Source: Welwitschia mirabilis (taxonomy: Eukaryota > Gnetophyta > Gnetopsida > Welwitschiales). From it: DNA of 64,000 bases. The translations under genes were made by a program, and so were the position numbers. The notes below the pieces were generated by a model that saw nothing but the letters and a program-made list of their open reading frames with translations, was not told where the DNA came from and made no database searches. The stretch covers positions 121,706,903 to 121,770,902 of the forward strand of contig JBOZIK010000001.1 in assembly GCA_051453625.1 (NCBI GenBank), written 5' to 3'. Of the stretch, positions 13,001 through 24,796 are shown one piece after another; the first letter of the stretch is position 1, and every line of letters starts with the position of its first letter.

Positions 13001-13417
13001 TTATAATAACTTTTAATAGGCTTAATAATCCAAATTAAGAATTTTTCTTATCAAGAATCTAAGATAAAGAATTAAGAATAATTTATATTTAAATAGAATA
13101 ATTATGAAGTATTTAAGAAAATAGCTAGATTTAGCCTACCATTATAAGATAAAGAATTAGAGGATAAAGTGATAAATAAGCAAGCAATTAGATTCCACTT
13201 ATAATTAGAATTTACCTACAATTACAAAATGAAGCATTAGAGGATAAAACACTTAAGGATGTAGCACTAGAGAACAAAGTTAGTGGATGATGAAGAATCA
13301 AGTTTTGTTTTTAGCTAAAAGTTTAATGTAATCATTATAGTTTATTATTAAGCTAAATTAGTCCATCATACAAACATATATAAACCTCTTAGGGCTCCCA
13401 TTTATTCATCTTTCTTT
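13001..13417 (+). repeat. Probable copia LTR fragment (right end) with TATA
   Basis: It ends directly before a tRNA-Met type primer binding site. A TATA-like CATATATAAACCTC is found at about 13373-13386, some 35 bp before the end. The left boundary cannot be set. The string CTACCATTATAAG near 13136 recurs near 63931 in another LTR-like fragment at the window end, so the two may share a family. Confidence 0.4.
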
Positions 13418-13429
13418 TGGTATCAAAGT
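13418..13429 (+). other. Primer-binding-site-like sequence (initiator tRNA-Met)
   Basis: TGGTATCAAAGTGC differs by one base from the standard TGGTATCAGAGC over its first nine bases. In plant copia elements this site pairs with initiator tRNA-Met to start minus-strand synthesis. No gag is recognisable downstream, so only the left end of an element remains. Confidence 0.55.
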
Positions 13430-15685
13430 GCTTATGAAATTGGAGAAACTTGGATAAGGAGATCCATTTACTTCTAAGAAGAGCTACCTAAGTGTTCAGC
13501 TATGTATCCTCCATTGAGAAGTTCTTAGTTATAAGTGAATGCATTAAGGTGCATTTTTTTTAAAGGTTAATAAAGTGTACTTCTTTTTCAAATTATATAT
13601 TTTCTATTCCTTATACTTTATATTGCTAATAATTTAATACTCATAGTACATTATTATTTATTGTTTTATAATATTTAGATTTAAAGCTAAGATTGCACTT
13701 AGCTATCATTCTTTCTTAGGGATAATTTACATAGTTATTCAGAATTGACTAACTTAAACTTTAATGCAAGTTACAAATTTTAAGAAAAGATAAGAGAAAA
13801 GGGATTATTTTTAGAGTTTTGTTAAAACTTTATTTTGAGAAAGGAGGGAAGGAAACTAGTTCTAACATATTGCTAATTTACTCCTAAGTAATCCTTCACT
13901 CCAATGTTATTCAATCATCATCTTAAAACACACTTAAAATCATGAATTATTGTTGGCCTAAATTATTATGATATCGTCTCATTCACTATATGAGTAATGA
14001 TGAACTCAATTGCCACTTAATTTTTAAAGCCTTAAAACAATAATAGAAACTAAGAACCTAAGCTTAAAATCTATAAAGTTAAGAGACTTCAACCATGTAT
14101 TAAAAGAGTTCACTTAAATAAAAAGAAGCTTTAATGAAGAAATTGTTACTTAAAAATTCCAATTATAATATGACTTATGAATTCAAATCAAAAGTAATAA
14201 CTTTATGTATTACAAAAAGGAAATAACTTTATCACAAAGAAAGAGAGATGTAGGAAGAACTTCTTAGCATCCTTAAAGACTAGATTACTATCCAAAATAG
14301 TTACTTAAAAAGCCATTGCAATGATGCTCCAAAATTCTATAGTTCTCCAAAGCCAAAGATGATAGAATAAAGGGTTTAAGATCCTTTTATAGGGAGAGAT
14401 GAAGGTGAGGGGCAGTTATAAGCTCTTCGCTTATAGCATTAGATGAACGATTACATGATCATGATATTTAAATAGGATAGTTTATCTTCTTTTCCATTTG
14501 ATGAAGGCTTATAATAATGTCATCACTTAGCTTTACAGTGTTGCAACTGTTATCAAGTATTGTATATGCCACGTGCATCTCTTCATTATTGTCCTACTTA
14601 GCCTTATCAAATATCATGCTATGAATCATTATCATCACCACCATATGTTATCAAGAATGAAATTAATTCTAGTATGCAAGTAGATTAATCCCATAACTAC
14701 ATTTTATTTAATTTGTTATGATAATCTAAGAACATGAGTTTGATGTCAATTTACATAAAAAGACTGGCAATGCCAGTGATCTTAGACATTAGCACTAGCA
14801 TTTTGGCTTTCATGATAATAAGATTAAGTCATGTCCTTCAATTAAGCATAATTAATCTAAAAATATTATGAAAAATAGTTAGCTTTATAATTACTATAAA
14901 AATCAATAAAAGACATGTTTTTATGATGAAATCGATTATATTAATATATTCCATTAAGTTAATTAGTCTTTAAATTGATTGTAATATCAATTTTTTCCCA
15001 TTAATAATTATATTTGATATTAGTATAAAGTACAAAGACTAACTTGAGTGATAAAAAGTTGGTAAAAATATTAATTAATTTCATTAGGATTTAAATTTTC
15101 ATCCTATTACATTTATACTTCTATTTGTATTTTAATTTTATTGCATTTTACCATTTGCATTACTTATTTTCATTTCTAAAATATTAAAAACATAAATTCT
15201 TCTCTCCTCTCTCTTTTTTAAAGAATTAGGTCTTATTTAACTCATGTTATTCTTTAAGTTTATAAACCTAGATTGAATTGTTCTATACCTATGTGTTTTC
15301 TTTTAATTACTTGAGAATGTTTTAAGATCTACCTTGTAGACTAGATAAGCACAACACATGGCACAACATTGCTAATGCCTTCTTTATTCTCCTTCATAGC
15401 ATGTTTCATGTTGTATGTTATATTTATACCTCTAATATGATTTTGTTACCTTCAATAGTTAAAAAGTTATCATTTTTCATGGGATTTTCACATGCCTAAG
15501 TAATTCATAAATCCTTCCCTTCTTTTTTGTTTACTCTACTTTGGTTCTAATTTTTTACTTCTTTCTTTATTTCCTTTACTTATTTATTGTTTACCTTCTT
15601 TTTTTAATTCAAATTTTTTAGAACATGGAAATAAGGTAGAATAAACAATAAAAGAAAGAATAGTAAATTTTTTCATTGTATGTAT
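13430..15685. other. Non-coding DNA, possible minus-strand LTR
   Basis: No protein motif is seen. On the minus strand CCTATAAAAGG (14383-14393) is a good TATA box, and the following minus-strand sequence (plus 13.9-14.4 kb) could be an LTR leader. A hairpin with a 7 bp stem and 5-base loop (TATAAGCTCTTCGCTTATA) lies near 14416-14434. A second small palindrome, ACTGGCAATGCCAGT, lies near 14762-14776. These hints are too weak to define an element. Confidence 0.35.
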
Positions 15686-16834
15686 TGTAATGCCAAATTT
15701 TTATGTTTTTAATGAGGTATTTTGAGTAGTTTTATAGGATATTTAGATAAGTTTAAGTAGGAAAAAAATGATTATTAATAGTTAAGGAGAAAATCATAGA
15801 AATGCATAATCACTAATACATTGGAAGGAATTTTAGATGATTTTTTATACTTCACATTATGAGGAGGAATTAATGATCTACAAGGCCAATTTAACTTGAA
15901 TGAAGAGCTTTAAAAGACCATCATTCCATTCATCGTTCAAATGATCACCTGGATAACATCATGTGTATGCTAACAAGGATGTTGATTAGATCAAAGATAA
16001 ATAAAAATTTAGAACCTCTTTTAACATGGAATCATCTCCATCATCTTCCAAACAACAAATAGTAAAACACCTATTCTTAGTCAATGCACCAAACTTCATC
16101 TAATTTGTATAATATGTCGTGTACTTTCTATGTACTGTTAGAGTTTCTAATGCATTTATTAGGATTATCAATTTTTAAGATGTTTTATTGTAATAAATAC
16201 CTCCTTTGTCCTTGCTCTAAGTTTACCTTCTTTAACACCTTAAAATCTCATGATAAGAGATTAAAGGGCATGAGGATCATCTATTGGTTATAGAGAAGAG
16301 TTTTCCTTGATGTTGGATTATGTCTCCTTTATTGGTGTGTTGCTACTTCGTATAGAATGCTAGTTTGTAATTAATGAAAATATTCTTTTAGTTTTATTCA
16401 TGTGCATGTCCCTTATGATTTATGTTGATTAAGTTTTCATGATAATTTTATAGTTGATATACATTATCAAGGGTTACCTTTGTTAAGAATGAAATCATTA
16501 GTTTAGGATTTGCAATACATTGCATTTTATATTTTCTAGCTTAATCATTACATGATTTGGTAGTCAGATAGATATTACATTTAGAGTAGTTTGCATTTGC
16601 ATTACATTAGTATGTTTATTTTCTTGCATTGTTTAGTTTGATTATTGAACCATAAAATAAAGACCTAAAAATACTTTACTAAAATCAATTCTCTGGCTTT
16701 GAGCTTAATACCTTTGATGAATTATGACATTCAAGTTAACTCCTATTTATACTACTATGCATTTTATGCAAATATTAGTGACTAATAGTATTTAACTAAG
16801 GATGTAAAGAATTGCATAAATACACACCACAACA
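15686..16834 (+). repeat. Gypsy 5' LTR
   Basis: It starts TGTAATGCCAAATTTTTA and ends ACCACAACA, the TG...CA form of an LTR. Matching landmarks in the copy at 32807-34216 include TATTTTGAGTA, AAGGAGAAAATCATAGAAAT, GAGGAATTAATGATCTA, GTGCATGTCCCTTATG and AATACACAYCACAA. Length is 1149 bp. The short frames at 16084-16293 and 16812-16997 fall in or across LTR sequence and are chance frames. No clear TATA box survives. Confidence 0.85.
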
Positions 16835-16855
16835 TCTTAATACCATTTCTGGGAA
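16835..16855 (+). other. Decayed primer-binding-site region of the gypsy element
   Basis: Directly after the LTR end stands TCTTAATACCATTTCTGGGA. The related element at 49 kb has TCTTGATGTGATTTCTAGAA in the same place. Both fit a decayed TTGGCGCCATTTCTGGGGA, the TGGCGCC-type site of many plant gypsy elements. The ancestral form is inferred. Confidence 0.5.
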
Positions 16856-17570
16856 ATTCCATAAGAAGTTTAAGTATTTTCATTACTCAGATAAGTGCTT
16901 TGAATTTTGTTTCATGTATTTGTTTGTGGTACCATTGTATTTTTACTATAAATACTGTAGTTTTTATTTTCATAGTTTTTTATTTTTCTTATTTTGAAAA
17001 TAATGCCTTGTCATCCTCTATCTCATCTAGATGAATAGGCAGACAATGGCCTAGGATTAGGATCTTTTCTATTATTTTTCTGTATTTTCTGTTTTTGGTT
17101 TTCTACTAAGTTAATATCATCTCCTTTGTCATTTAGACAACACATGTAGATGATTGTTAGTTTTTGTTTTGGTTTTATTTCTATTTTTCTCTATCTTTGG
17201 TTTTCTATTTTCTATGTATTAATCATCTAGATAATTATCTAGACAATTATAGAGATAACAATTATTCAGATATTATTAAGCATGTAGTGACATAATACAC
17301 TCAGGTAAAAAGATGAAGTATTAGAAGCAGAAAAGCCTAATTAAGAAAAATATTAGAGAAGGTCTAGTAGACTTCAAGATTAACCTAGATACATACACCC
17401 TAGATATGCAAAGAATTTCAAGAGTTGAAAAAGAAGATTTATCAGCCTTCATTGTTTTCGAATTTGATTTTTAAAAAGAAAGAAATAGTATAGAAGCAAA
17501 TTATTTTTCTTCATATATTTTGAATATAATATAAAAGACAAATACGCAATATCATCTAATACTCTAATAA
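16856..17570 (+). other. Gypsy untranslated leader with CATCTAGATGA motifs
   Basis: Non-coding leader between the primer binding region and gag. Palindrome-like strings recur: CTCATCTAGATGAATAGG near 17024 and AATCATCTAGATAATTATC near 17220. The same kind of leader precedes gag in the related element at 50.3-51.0 kb (TATCATCTAGATGACTTAGG near 50540), so it is a family feature. Confidence 0.55.
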
Positions 17571-18770
17571 TGATAGGAATAGGAACTTCTAATGAAAATA
17601 AACTTAGGAATCTAATTATGAATAGAAAATGTAAAATTCAAGCCCATTTTGACATATCTCTTAGTGATGATGTAGAATTAAAAAATTTAAATTCTTATTC
17701 AACATTCTAGGGAGAACCTAATGAAGATTTATTTCAACATCTCACCAATATAAAACAACTTGTGCTCACTTTAGAAAATTGAAAAAAATGAATTAGTGCT
17801 AGAACTTACATGATCATATTTCCTATTACACTTAATGATAGAGTAAAACTTTGGCTTAAAACTATTCCTCATAAAAGTCTTAAATCTTGGAGTCAAGTAA
17901 AAGAAGCCTTTACCAAAAGATTCATGAGGGAAAGCACAATGAAGAAAAGAAGAAAAGAAGTCATAAACATCCAATAATAACTTAATGAAGATTATGCCAC
18001 AACATATGAACAATTTATTATAGCGACTCATTCCAATCCTATTGATGAAATCCCTAAAGTAAAATTAATAGATTATTTTTATAGTGGATTGAATAGTGAG
18101 ACCCAAAAAATTGTAGATTTTTCATGTGGTGCAACTTTATAAAATTAGATTTAGATAATGCATGAATGCTATTGATAGATCTTGTTGAAATAAGTCAAAC
18201 TTGGCCTAAACTAATTTTTAAAGAAAATTAAATTATGTATTAAATTTTAAAGGATTTAAAATAAGTAAAACATGATAAGGAGAAAGAACAAAATAATTCA
18301 AACAATGTGATTAAGGATTTCACTACTTTTTTAGAGAAATACATTGAAATAGTTCTAGATGAAAAAGTAACAAATGAAAAGAACATAATATCAACATGCG
18401 ATATATGTGAAGATACAACTCATTAAACAAAAAAAAGTCCCTTGTTATCAACATATAAAGAAAAAAATACTTAAAGAAGTATGTGCATTTAAGTAAAGGC
18501 CTTTTAAAATTCAAAACCAATTAAAATATTAACAAAGAATGAGTGGGAAAAATAATTGAAAAAATTTTGAAAATAGATTTAATAATTTAAACTTCCAATC
18601 AACTCCCTCAAATTTTTAAAGTAAAAATGATCTAATTATAAACATAATAGATGAGTTAAGAAAAATGCAAGATAATTTAGTTAATGTGCTTTAAGAAATA
18701 ATGTTAGCCAATCAAAGACCACAAGAGTGTCTTGCAACTCAAATTTTCCAAATCTAAATGAAGTAAAATG
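17571..18770 (+). pseudogene. Ty3/gypsy gag pseudogene
   Basis: Remains of the capsid-like Gag protein, which packages element RNA in cytoplasmic particles. Pieced frames show the retrotransposon Gag domain: AHFDISLSDD (near 17640), FPITLNDRVKLWLKTIPHK, SLKSWSQVKEAFTKRFMRES and IDYFYSGLNSETQKIVDFSC (ending near 18125). These match the usual 'FP.SL.D.A..WL..LP..SI.TW..L...F' and 'FY.GL...T...ID' blocks of Tat/Athila-type Gags. A zinc-knuckle-like CDICEDTTH followed by SPLL lies near 18397-18445, with its third Cys lost. In-frame stops include several TAA at former Gln codons. The same Gag, similarly decayed, occurs at 51.05-52.55 kb. The start is set at an ATG upstream of the first recognisable block and is approximate. 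Confidence 0.88.
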
Positions 18771-19039
18771 AATTTCAAAGTGGTTGATATAGCACCACTT
18801 ATTTATAATACTTTAACTTTCATAAATGATGAAGAAGACGAGGAAGAAAATGATGTAGAAATCTTGGAAGCATATAACTTTTCTTCAAATTGAGATAAAC
18901 CTTTATGAAAAAATAAAAGAAAAAAACAAGCTACTTCTTGGCTTGATAAACAAAATACAAATCCTATTTTTAATGAGAACTTAAAATCCTTAACAAAAGA
19001 TGTTAATATCAACTCATTTTTAAAAAAAGTCTTGCAAAA

Positions 19040-19480
19040 AATATCCTAGGTATGCTAAGTTGTGGAATGACCTATGTAGGGAAAAAAATAAAAATGTACT
19101 ATTCTTAGTATAGTCTTCCTTGTATAATCTATTTCCAACTTAGTCATACAAAAAGCTCCTAAATTTAAAGATCCTAAGGAAATAATAGTGTAAGTATTGC
19201 TTTATAAGAAAATAAGAAAAGCTTTAATTGACATAGGAGCTAGTGTAAACATTATGTCTCTTCATGTTTGTAAAAGACTTAGGTTAGAATAAAAAATTAA
19301 ACTTACGCAAATCACCTTAGAATTATCCAACACATTAACTAGGAAACTAGTAGGGTTATTAAAAAGTTATTTATTTAAATAGAAGTAGCCTAATACCCCA
19401 TAGCTGTGGTTATAATTGAAGTACAACATAATAAAAGTTATCTACTACTTTTTGAAAAGCCTTTTGTGCAACCGCTTATT
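19040..19480 (+). pseudogene. Ty3/gypsy aspartic protease pseudogene
   Basis: Remains of the pepsin-like retroviral-type protease that would cut the Gag-Pol polyprotein. The lead-in KYPRYAKLWNDLC (near 19040-19080) matches the 'K.P.YAKFLKDLC' segment before the protease in Tat/Athila-type elements. The core ALIDIGASVNIMSLHVCKRL follows. Its active-site triplet is D-I-G (19230-19238), close to the usual D-x-G, and SVN is standard for this lineage. A flap/C-terminal part is partly visible to about 19480. Frame changes and stops make it inactive. No reverse transcriptase follows, unlike in the sister element at 52.7-54.4 kb. Confidence 0.88.
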
Positions 19481-22400
19481 TCATTATAAACACATAAACT
19501 AGATTGATGGAATGTTACATAGGTAACAAAAAGTATACTATTAGAGTTTTTGATGCTATAGAGAAAGATATGGATGATGAAGGAGACCTAGAAAAAATAG
19601 CTAAACCAATTTTATTTGTATAACATCACCTAGTTGAATATAGACTGAGAACACTACAATATTTAGCTTTACATAATAATTTAATAGAAATAAATAGTTC
19701 TAGTCATGAGGATAAAGAAGTAAAATCTATTAATAGAAAAGAAGACCAATATATGAACTTAAATAAAAACTTTTTATATAAATATCATCATCCACTATAA
19801 TCGTCCAGACAATAGTCCCAGGTGACAATAAAAAAAGCAAAAATTAACAAAGAAAAATAAGAATAATTAGAAAAAAGATATAGTTACTAACAAGAAAAGT
19901 AAAGAAAGTATTCAACATAGTAAGAACAAAGACAACAAAAAGGAGAGGAGGAACAATAAAGAATCTATACAAATTCAACCAAAATTGATGAAAAATAGAC
20001 CTACCCTTTTTAATACAATAAAAAAATCTTCCCATATTTTCTCATCCCATTCTCTTAAAACTATTCAAAGAAACATTCTTTCCTTTTCTACCAAGTCCAC
20101 TTCAGCTTATGCCTCTCATGATAACCTTTTTAAAAGTATAACTTAGGACATCTTATACTTCTAAATTTTAGAAAACCTTATATTCTGAATAATCCATACT
20201 TAGAGTTGAGACTTAGAGACTTCTTGAGTATATTAAACCTATCTTCATCATTCATCCTAAGATGCTTTATCTAAATTTTTTAATTTTTAACAGTATCATT
20301 AATCTTTTTTATCCTTAATATATATATTTAAATGAAATCTATATTTGGATATCTTCATATCATGCATTTGATAAGAGATTATTCTTTCATGAACTATCTA
20401 AACTCTTTGTCTCTCATATTGCAAATAAATTCCATGGAGTTAAAATGTTACCTTGTCATGCATTTGTACTCTTTATGTTTTATCAATTGATTTCTTTTTG
20501 ATTTGTTTCTTATTTTTTGAAGAAAGTACATCACCCTAAGACCATAACCTTAGTAAAATAAACATTTCTTTTTTTTTAAAATAAAGTATTAAATATAATT
20601 TAGGTTTTAAGTAAAAATTATTTTTAGCTTGCTTTGGTATTTCTTTTTAATTTTATATTGTTATGTTTTTATCCTTAGTTTTCATTTTTATTTTACTTAG
20701 TAGTTAACATCTATATGGTTAAGTCCTTATCTTTTAAAAAAAGTACATTCTAGTGGCTCATTTGAGATGTTCAATTTGAAGACTAGGGAAATTTAAAAAT
20801 ATGGATAAGGTTAAAAATACATGAGTTATTAAACCTTGAACATAATAGAAGCATATATTTTAAAATTCCCCCTACCATTATCTAAATCCTTCCTTAGCAG
20901 ATTCTTTTAGTGAACATCATGCTATCACTTGTAATATTTTCTATACATAATATTGATTCTTTTTACTTATTATTATGGGATGGGCACAGATATGGATATT
21001 CTCTGAAGTAAAAGTAGAAAAATTTCTTTTTTTTTGTGAAAACATCTTTAAAACTTAACTAATGTTTTAATTTATGAAGTTACCATAACTAATAATCTTC
21101 ACTTTAACATTTTAAATTGATAAGCTTGGATCCATTCAATCTTAAGACATTCAAACATCTATGAATTTTGTTTTAAAGAAAGATGCTTTAGTTTTTTGTG
21201 TTCTCTCTTAATGGTATAAGTATTTAGTTGTTTGGGATGTTCTTTCTTATTTCTTATCTTATTTTTTTTGCTTTATCTTTAAGAGTGTATGGTCATATAG
21301 AATTTATATTAAGATGTATTTAAAAAACAAAGAAGAAGAAGAAGAAGAAGAAGAAGAAGAAGAAGAAGAAGAAGAATAATGATCATGATCTCTTATTTCT
21401 ATTCTAAATATATGATCACTAAATTGTCCTACTACACTAGGGTAAATTTTCTTGAGAGGAATCTTTAGCAATGTTCGTAGATGTGGGAACTCCATTCAGG
21501 GGTTAGTTCATCATGCTTTATAGGTTCTTACTTTCTTAACTATGTTCGCACTCCTCTCATCATGAATTAAAATAAAATACTTTAAAGCTATAGGATTAAT
21601 GATATTTCTAGTGTCATCAGAGGCATTACTTATTTCATAAACTTATTAAGCTTATAGTATTCCCATATGTTCATTTTTATTTTGAGGATTCAAATATGTT
21701 TTGGGGTGTAAGTAGAAGAGTCCATCTCTAAGTGATCTTCTCATTCATTATCTAAAAACATTAATTACTTGGCATCATCATAATCACTACTTATTTGAGT
21801 GATACTTTATGAGGTTTTTACATTATGTCATGCATCAATGATTTATTCTATGAAGGTTTACTAGGTTTGAATTTAGGATAGGCACACAATCTTTTTCATA
21901 TTCCTAGTTGTTCAATTTCATTTTGTTTTCCTTATGTGTTTTATTTGGTATTTAAAATCCTTAGTATTTTCCTTATTAATTTTTATTTTCATTTGGATTT
22001 TTTCTTTATAGGAGTTAATTTTATTTTAAACAAATAATGTTTTTTTAGTTTTTGATAGTAATTTTTCCCATTTGTTTTAGCATCTTTTCAAGTTTAGTTC
22101 TTTACTCTACTTTTTGAGTTTTGATGCATTCATCCTATTTTTTAATAATTACTAGTTTATGATACATTTCATAATCTTTCTTAGCTTGGTGAATTCACTT
22201 CCTTTATCATGACTTATTCATCATGATTCTTAGCCATTTCCCATCTTTTGAACTTTTTTTGATAACTTTCTGAATCCTCCTTGATGCTATCTGAGCCTAA
22301 TTTATTTTGCTGGTACTTTAATTTTTTTAAATCTTGTGAAAAATCTGGCATCCATCTTCTCATCTAAATGATTAGGTAGGATGATGCACAAATATTTTAA

Positions 22401-23313
22401 AATAGACATCATTTTTTCTATTTCATCTTTTTTTAACTCTTTCTGACCTTCTTTTCATGTACAAAATATTACTCCTAGCCTCGCCTATTTTTCTTACTTG
22501 CATTTATTTATGTTTTCATCTTTTTTATTCTTACATTAATGTAATACAAGATGTATTGATTTACATATGTGGGAGGCAGGACATATATTTTAAGATAATT
22601 TAAGCAAAAACTTAAATTTTTGAGGGTTATTTTAAATTTTTATGATACATATATGTAACATACTAGTTTGATTATGACATGCTATTATTTAAGTAACATG
22701 CATCATGAATATTATTTAGTAAAACTAAGTATTTAACAGTAGAATACTTATATTTTACTTTTCTTTCAAGGGCAATCCAAGAAATTTAGGAGATCATGAA
22801 TAAGGGGAATAATGTTATGATTATTTATTTTAATTTTTCCTTGTAAATTATGTTTAAAAATTAATGTTTGATTTATGAATATCCTTTTTTAAGTAATTAC
22901 ATTTTTTAATTATCCATGGACATCATTTATCTAAGTTATTAGGTTATATCTTATGAGAGTTCCTTAGTTATGACATTTTAATCTATATTTTTTTGATGTG
23001 CTAAATGTTCTAAGTAGGGGGCTAACTCATGGGTAAGTATCTTGATGTTATTTTTTGATGCATATAGTTGAAGGAATTTAATTTTATAGTCTAACTTTTA
23101 GAAATCTATTATCTCCATAATCATTCTGATAACATACCAGATGACATCATGGTCACTTTACCTATCAAAGAAAAAGTTTTAATTTATTTGATTTTGATAT
23201 TTTATCCTACATAATGAAATTTCTAAACTTAATTTACATTTCCCTAGCTAGTATTTATGTTAGTCAATTTGGCTCATAATCATAGTTCTTTATCAACTTT
23301 GTCAGGGACTATC
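19481..23313 (+). other. Gypsy interior, non-coding, lacking recognisable pol
   Basis: I searched for the RT (LPFG.F, FMDD), RNase H and integrase (TNGQAE, HHCC) motifs and found none. Instead the stretch holds non-coding blocks shared with other parts of the window: 20460-20535 resembles 11352-11445, and 21330-21560 resembles 5320-5560. A CATCTAAATGATTAGG string near 22363 echoes the leader motif. Several minus-strand frames here (17771-18031, 18803-19012, 19844-20035) lie opposite gag, gag-protease or low-complexity DNA and are not genes. The stretch ends at the nested copia element. Confidence 0.55.
21330..21377 (+). repeat. (AAG)n microsatellite
   Basis: Sixteen uninterrupted AAG units. 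They account for the poly-Ser minus-strand frame at 21304-21495, which is therefore not a gene. The related block at 5330-5370 has an imperfect AAGAAG/AAAAAGAAAA tract in the same place, so the microsatellite grew from a purine tract already in the element. Confidence 0.95.
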
Positions 23314-24730
23314 TATTAAGTTAATATTTGTCAATTTGATGTCAAACTAACATTTTATATTTAGCAAAACATGTTGTATCTTATGCTAAAAAAAAATCTT
23401 TACAGATTAGAACATAAAACATTTTATCATGTTTTGCACCTAAAACTTGTCAATTTTTATATCTCCTTAATGGGTTAACCATATTTCTGAGGGGTTAACC
23501 ACACTTAAATATTACACTAAAATAAACTAAATTCAAAGGAGTTTACCAAATACATGATAGGTTGATTAGACTTGAGCATCTAATATTTCACAGTCAATCA
23601 TCGAGGGGTCAACCAGATTCCTAAGAGGTCTACTAGATTATTGATGGATCAACCAAACTTAAGCATCTAATATTTTATTGCTAATCATCAAGGAGACCCT
23701 TAAATTCCTAATAGGTTGATTAGACCCAAGCATTAAACTTTTGCAGTTGATCATTAAGGAGTCAATCAGATTTCTGAGGGGTCAACTAAATCTAGAATGA
23801 AATGTTTTCACCCTTGGTCAGCAAGGGGTCAATCAGGTACTTATGAGGTTGATAAGTTCTAGACCATAAAATAGTGTTATAATTTTCTAGATAAGGAAGT
23901 GACCAGATGAATAGGTAAGTAACTAAATCTATAGTTGACTAGACCCTGAGGAATCAACTAGACATGGAGCTGTAAAACATAGGGGGGTCAACAAGAAGAA
24001 CATGATGCTAACTAAATTTAGTAATGATACTAGATGAGGTCAACCAAACATTTCAAGAGATCTAATTGTTATGACAAAAACTAGATTTTTCAATTATTAT
24101 GAACCTATTTTTTTTATCCATTGGAAGATCTTTTTACTTGTAAAAATTCTAAATTACTTCTCTTATCTATCTGCCAAGAATCAAAATCACTATAATACTT
24201 TTAAATCATTGTGAAACCATTGTTATACTGATTGGAATATTCTCTACCTAACCAAAGATGAACCTAGAGTTATTATTATCATTGTGTACTAGTCAAGTTA
24301 GATGTACTGTGCACTTGTAAATTGTATCATCTTCTTAAGTAGTATAGAAATACTATTTCTTGAGCTAGAGTTTGGGTGAAACCTATGCATTTCAGTACAC
24401 TATTATCACTACTTTTCATTCTTGTGAAAGGTTATGACTAAAAAGATTATAGGTGAACTTAGAATATATAAAAAGAGATTAATGAAGATTTGAATTAGGC
24501 TTGGATAGAAGCTCATCATTGAGAGTGGAGTAGGGATTTCCCTGAATCACTATAAATCTTGTGTGCATCCTTATTAGTATTTTTGTACTTTTTGTTCTTT
24601 ATTTTTTAAAATAGTTTCAGTTTTATTTACATAAGTATTTCAGTGTTTATTTAATTAAAGATATTTTTGTGAATTTATTTAATTATTTTTTAAATTCTAT
24701 TCACCATCCTCTAGGGTTCTTGATCCTACA
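23314..24730 (+). repeat. Copia 5' LTR
   Basis: It pairs with 31289-32779. Shared landmarks include AATTTGATGTCAAACTAA, AGCAAAACATGTTGTATCTT, ACATTTTGCAC-like text, AAACCTAGAGTT, TTGTGTACT and a shared end GATCCTACA/GATCCTATA. The first bases have decayed from TGTTGAG to TATTAAG. The end is fixed by the primer binding site two bases later. The interior carries an array of GGGGTCAACC motifs. Confidence 0.88.
23440..24070 (+). repeat. GGGGTCAACCAG-type array inside the 5' LTR
   Basis: Degenerate units built on AGGGGTCAACCAGATTCC and GTTGATTAGACCNAAGCAT alternate. Long units start near 23604, 23681, 23754 and 23822, about 70-75 bp apart, each with two half-units. The 3' LTR has the matching array at about 31440-32110. 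Such GTCGACC-like arrays occur in the LTRs of some plant SIRE-type elements. The units here look like decayed GGTCGACC. Confidence 0.7.
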
Positions 24731-24732
24731 TG

Positions 24733-24744
24733 TGGTATCATAGC
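24733..24744 (+). other. Primer binding site, initiator tRNA-Met
   Basis: TGGTATCATAGC differs by one base from the copia consensus TGGTATCAGAGC. It lies two bases after the 5' LTR, exactly where minus-strand synthesis would be primed. Confidence 0.88.
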
Positions 24745-24796
24745 TTGGTAGAGTCCATGTTAAATCCTAATAGGTCTAAACTCCTAAAATCTAAAA

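Noticed and set aside
14383-14434. Minus-strand TATA box and nearby hairpin as a host promoter or small RNA gene
   Set aside because: No gene follows on the minus strand, and the 7 bp stem is too short to support an RNA gene; a decayed LTR is more likely.
17771-18031. 86-codon minus-strand frame
   Set aside because: It is antisense to a well-supported gypsy gag on the plus strand.
21304-21495. Minus-strand frame with a long Ser run
   Set aside because: The Ser run is the (AAG)16 microsatellite; the rest lies in a non-coding gypsy block.
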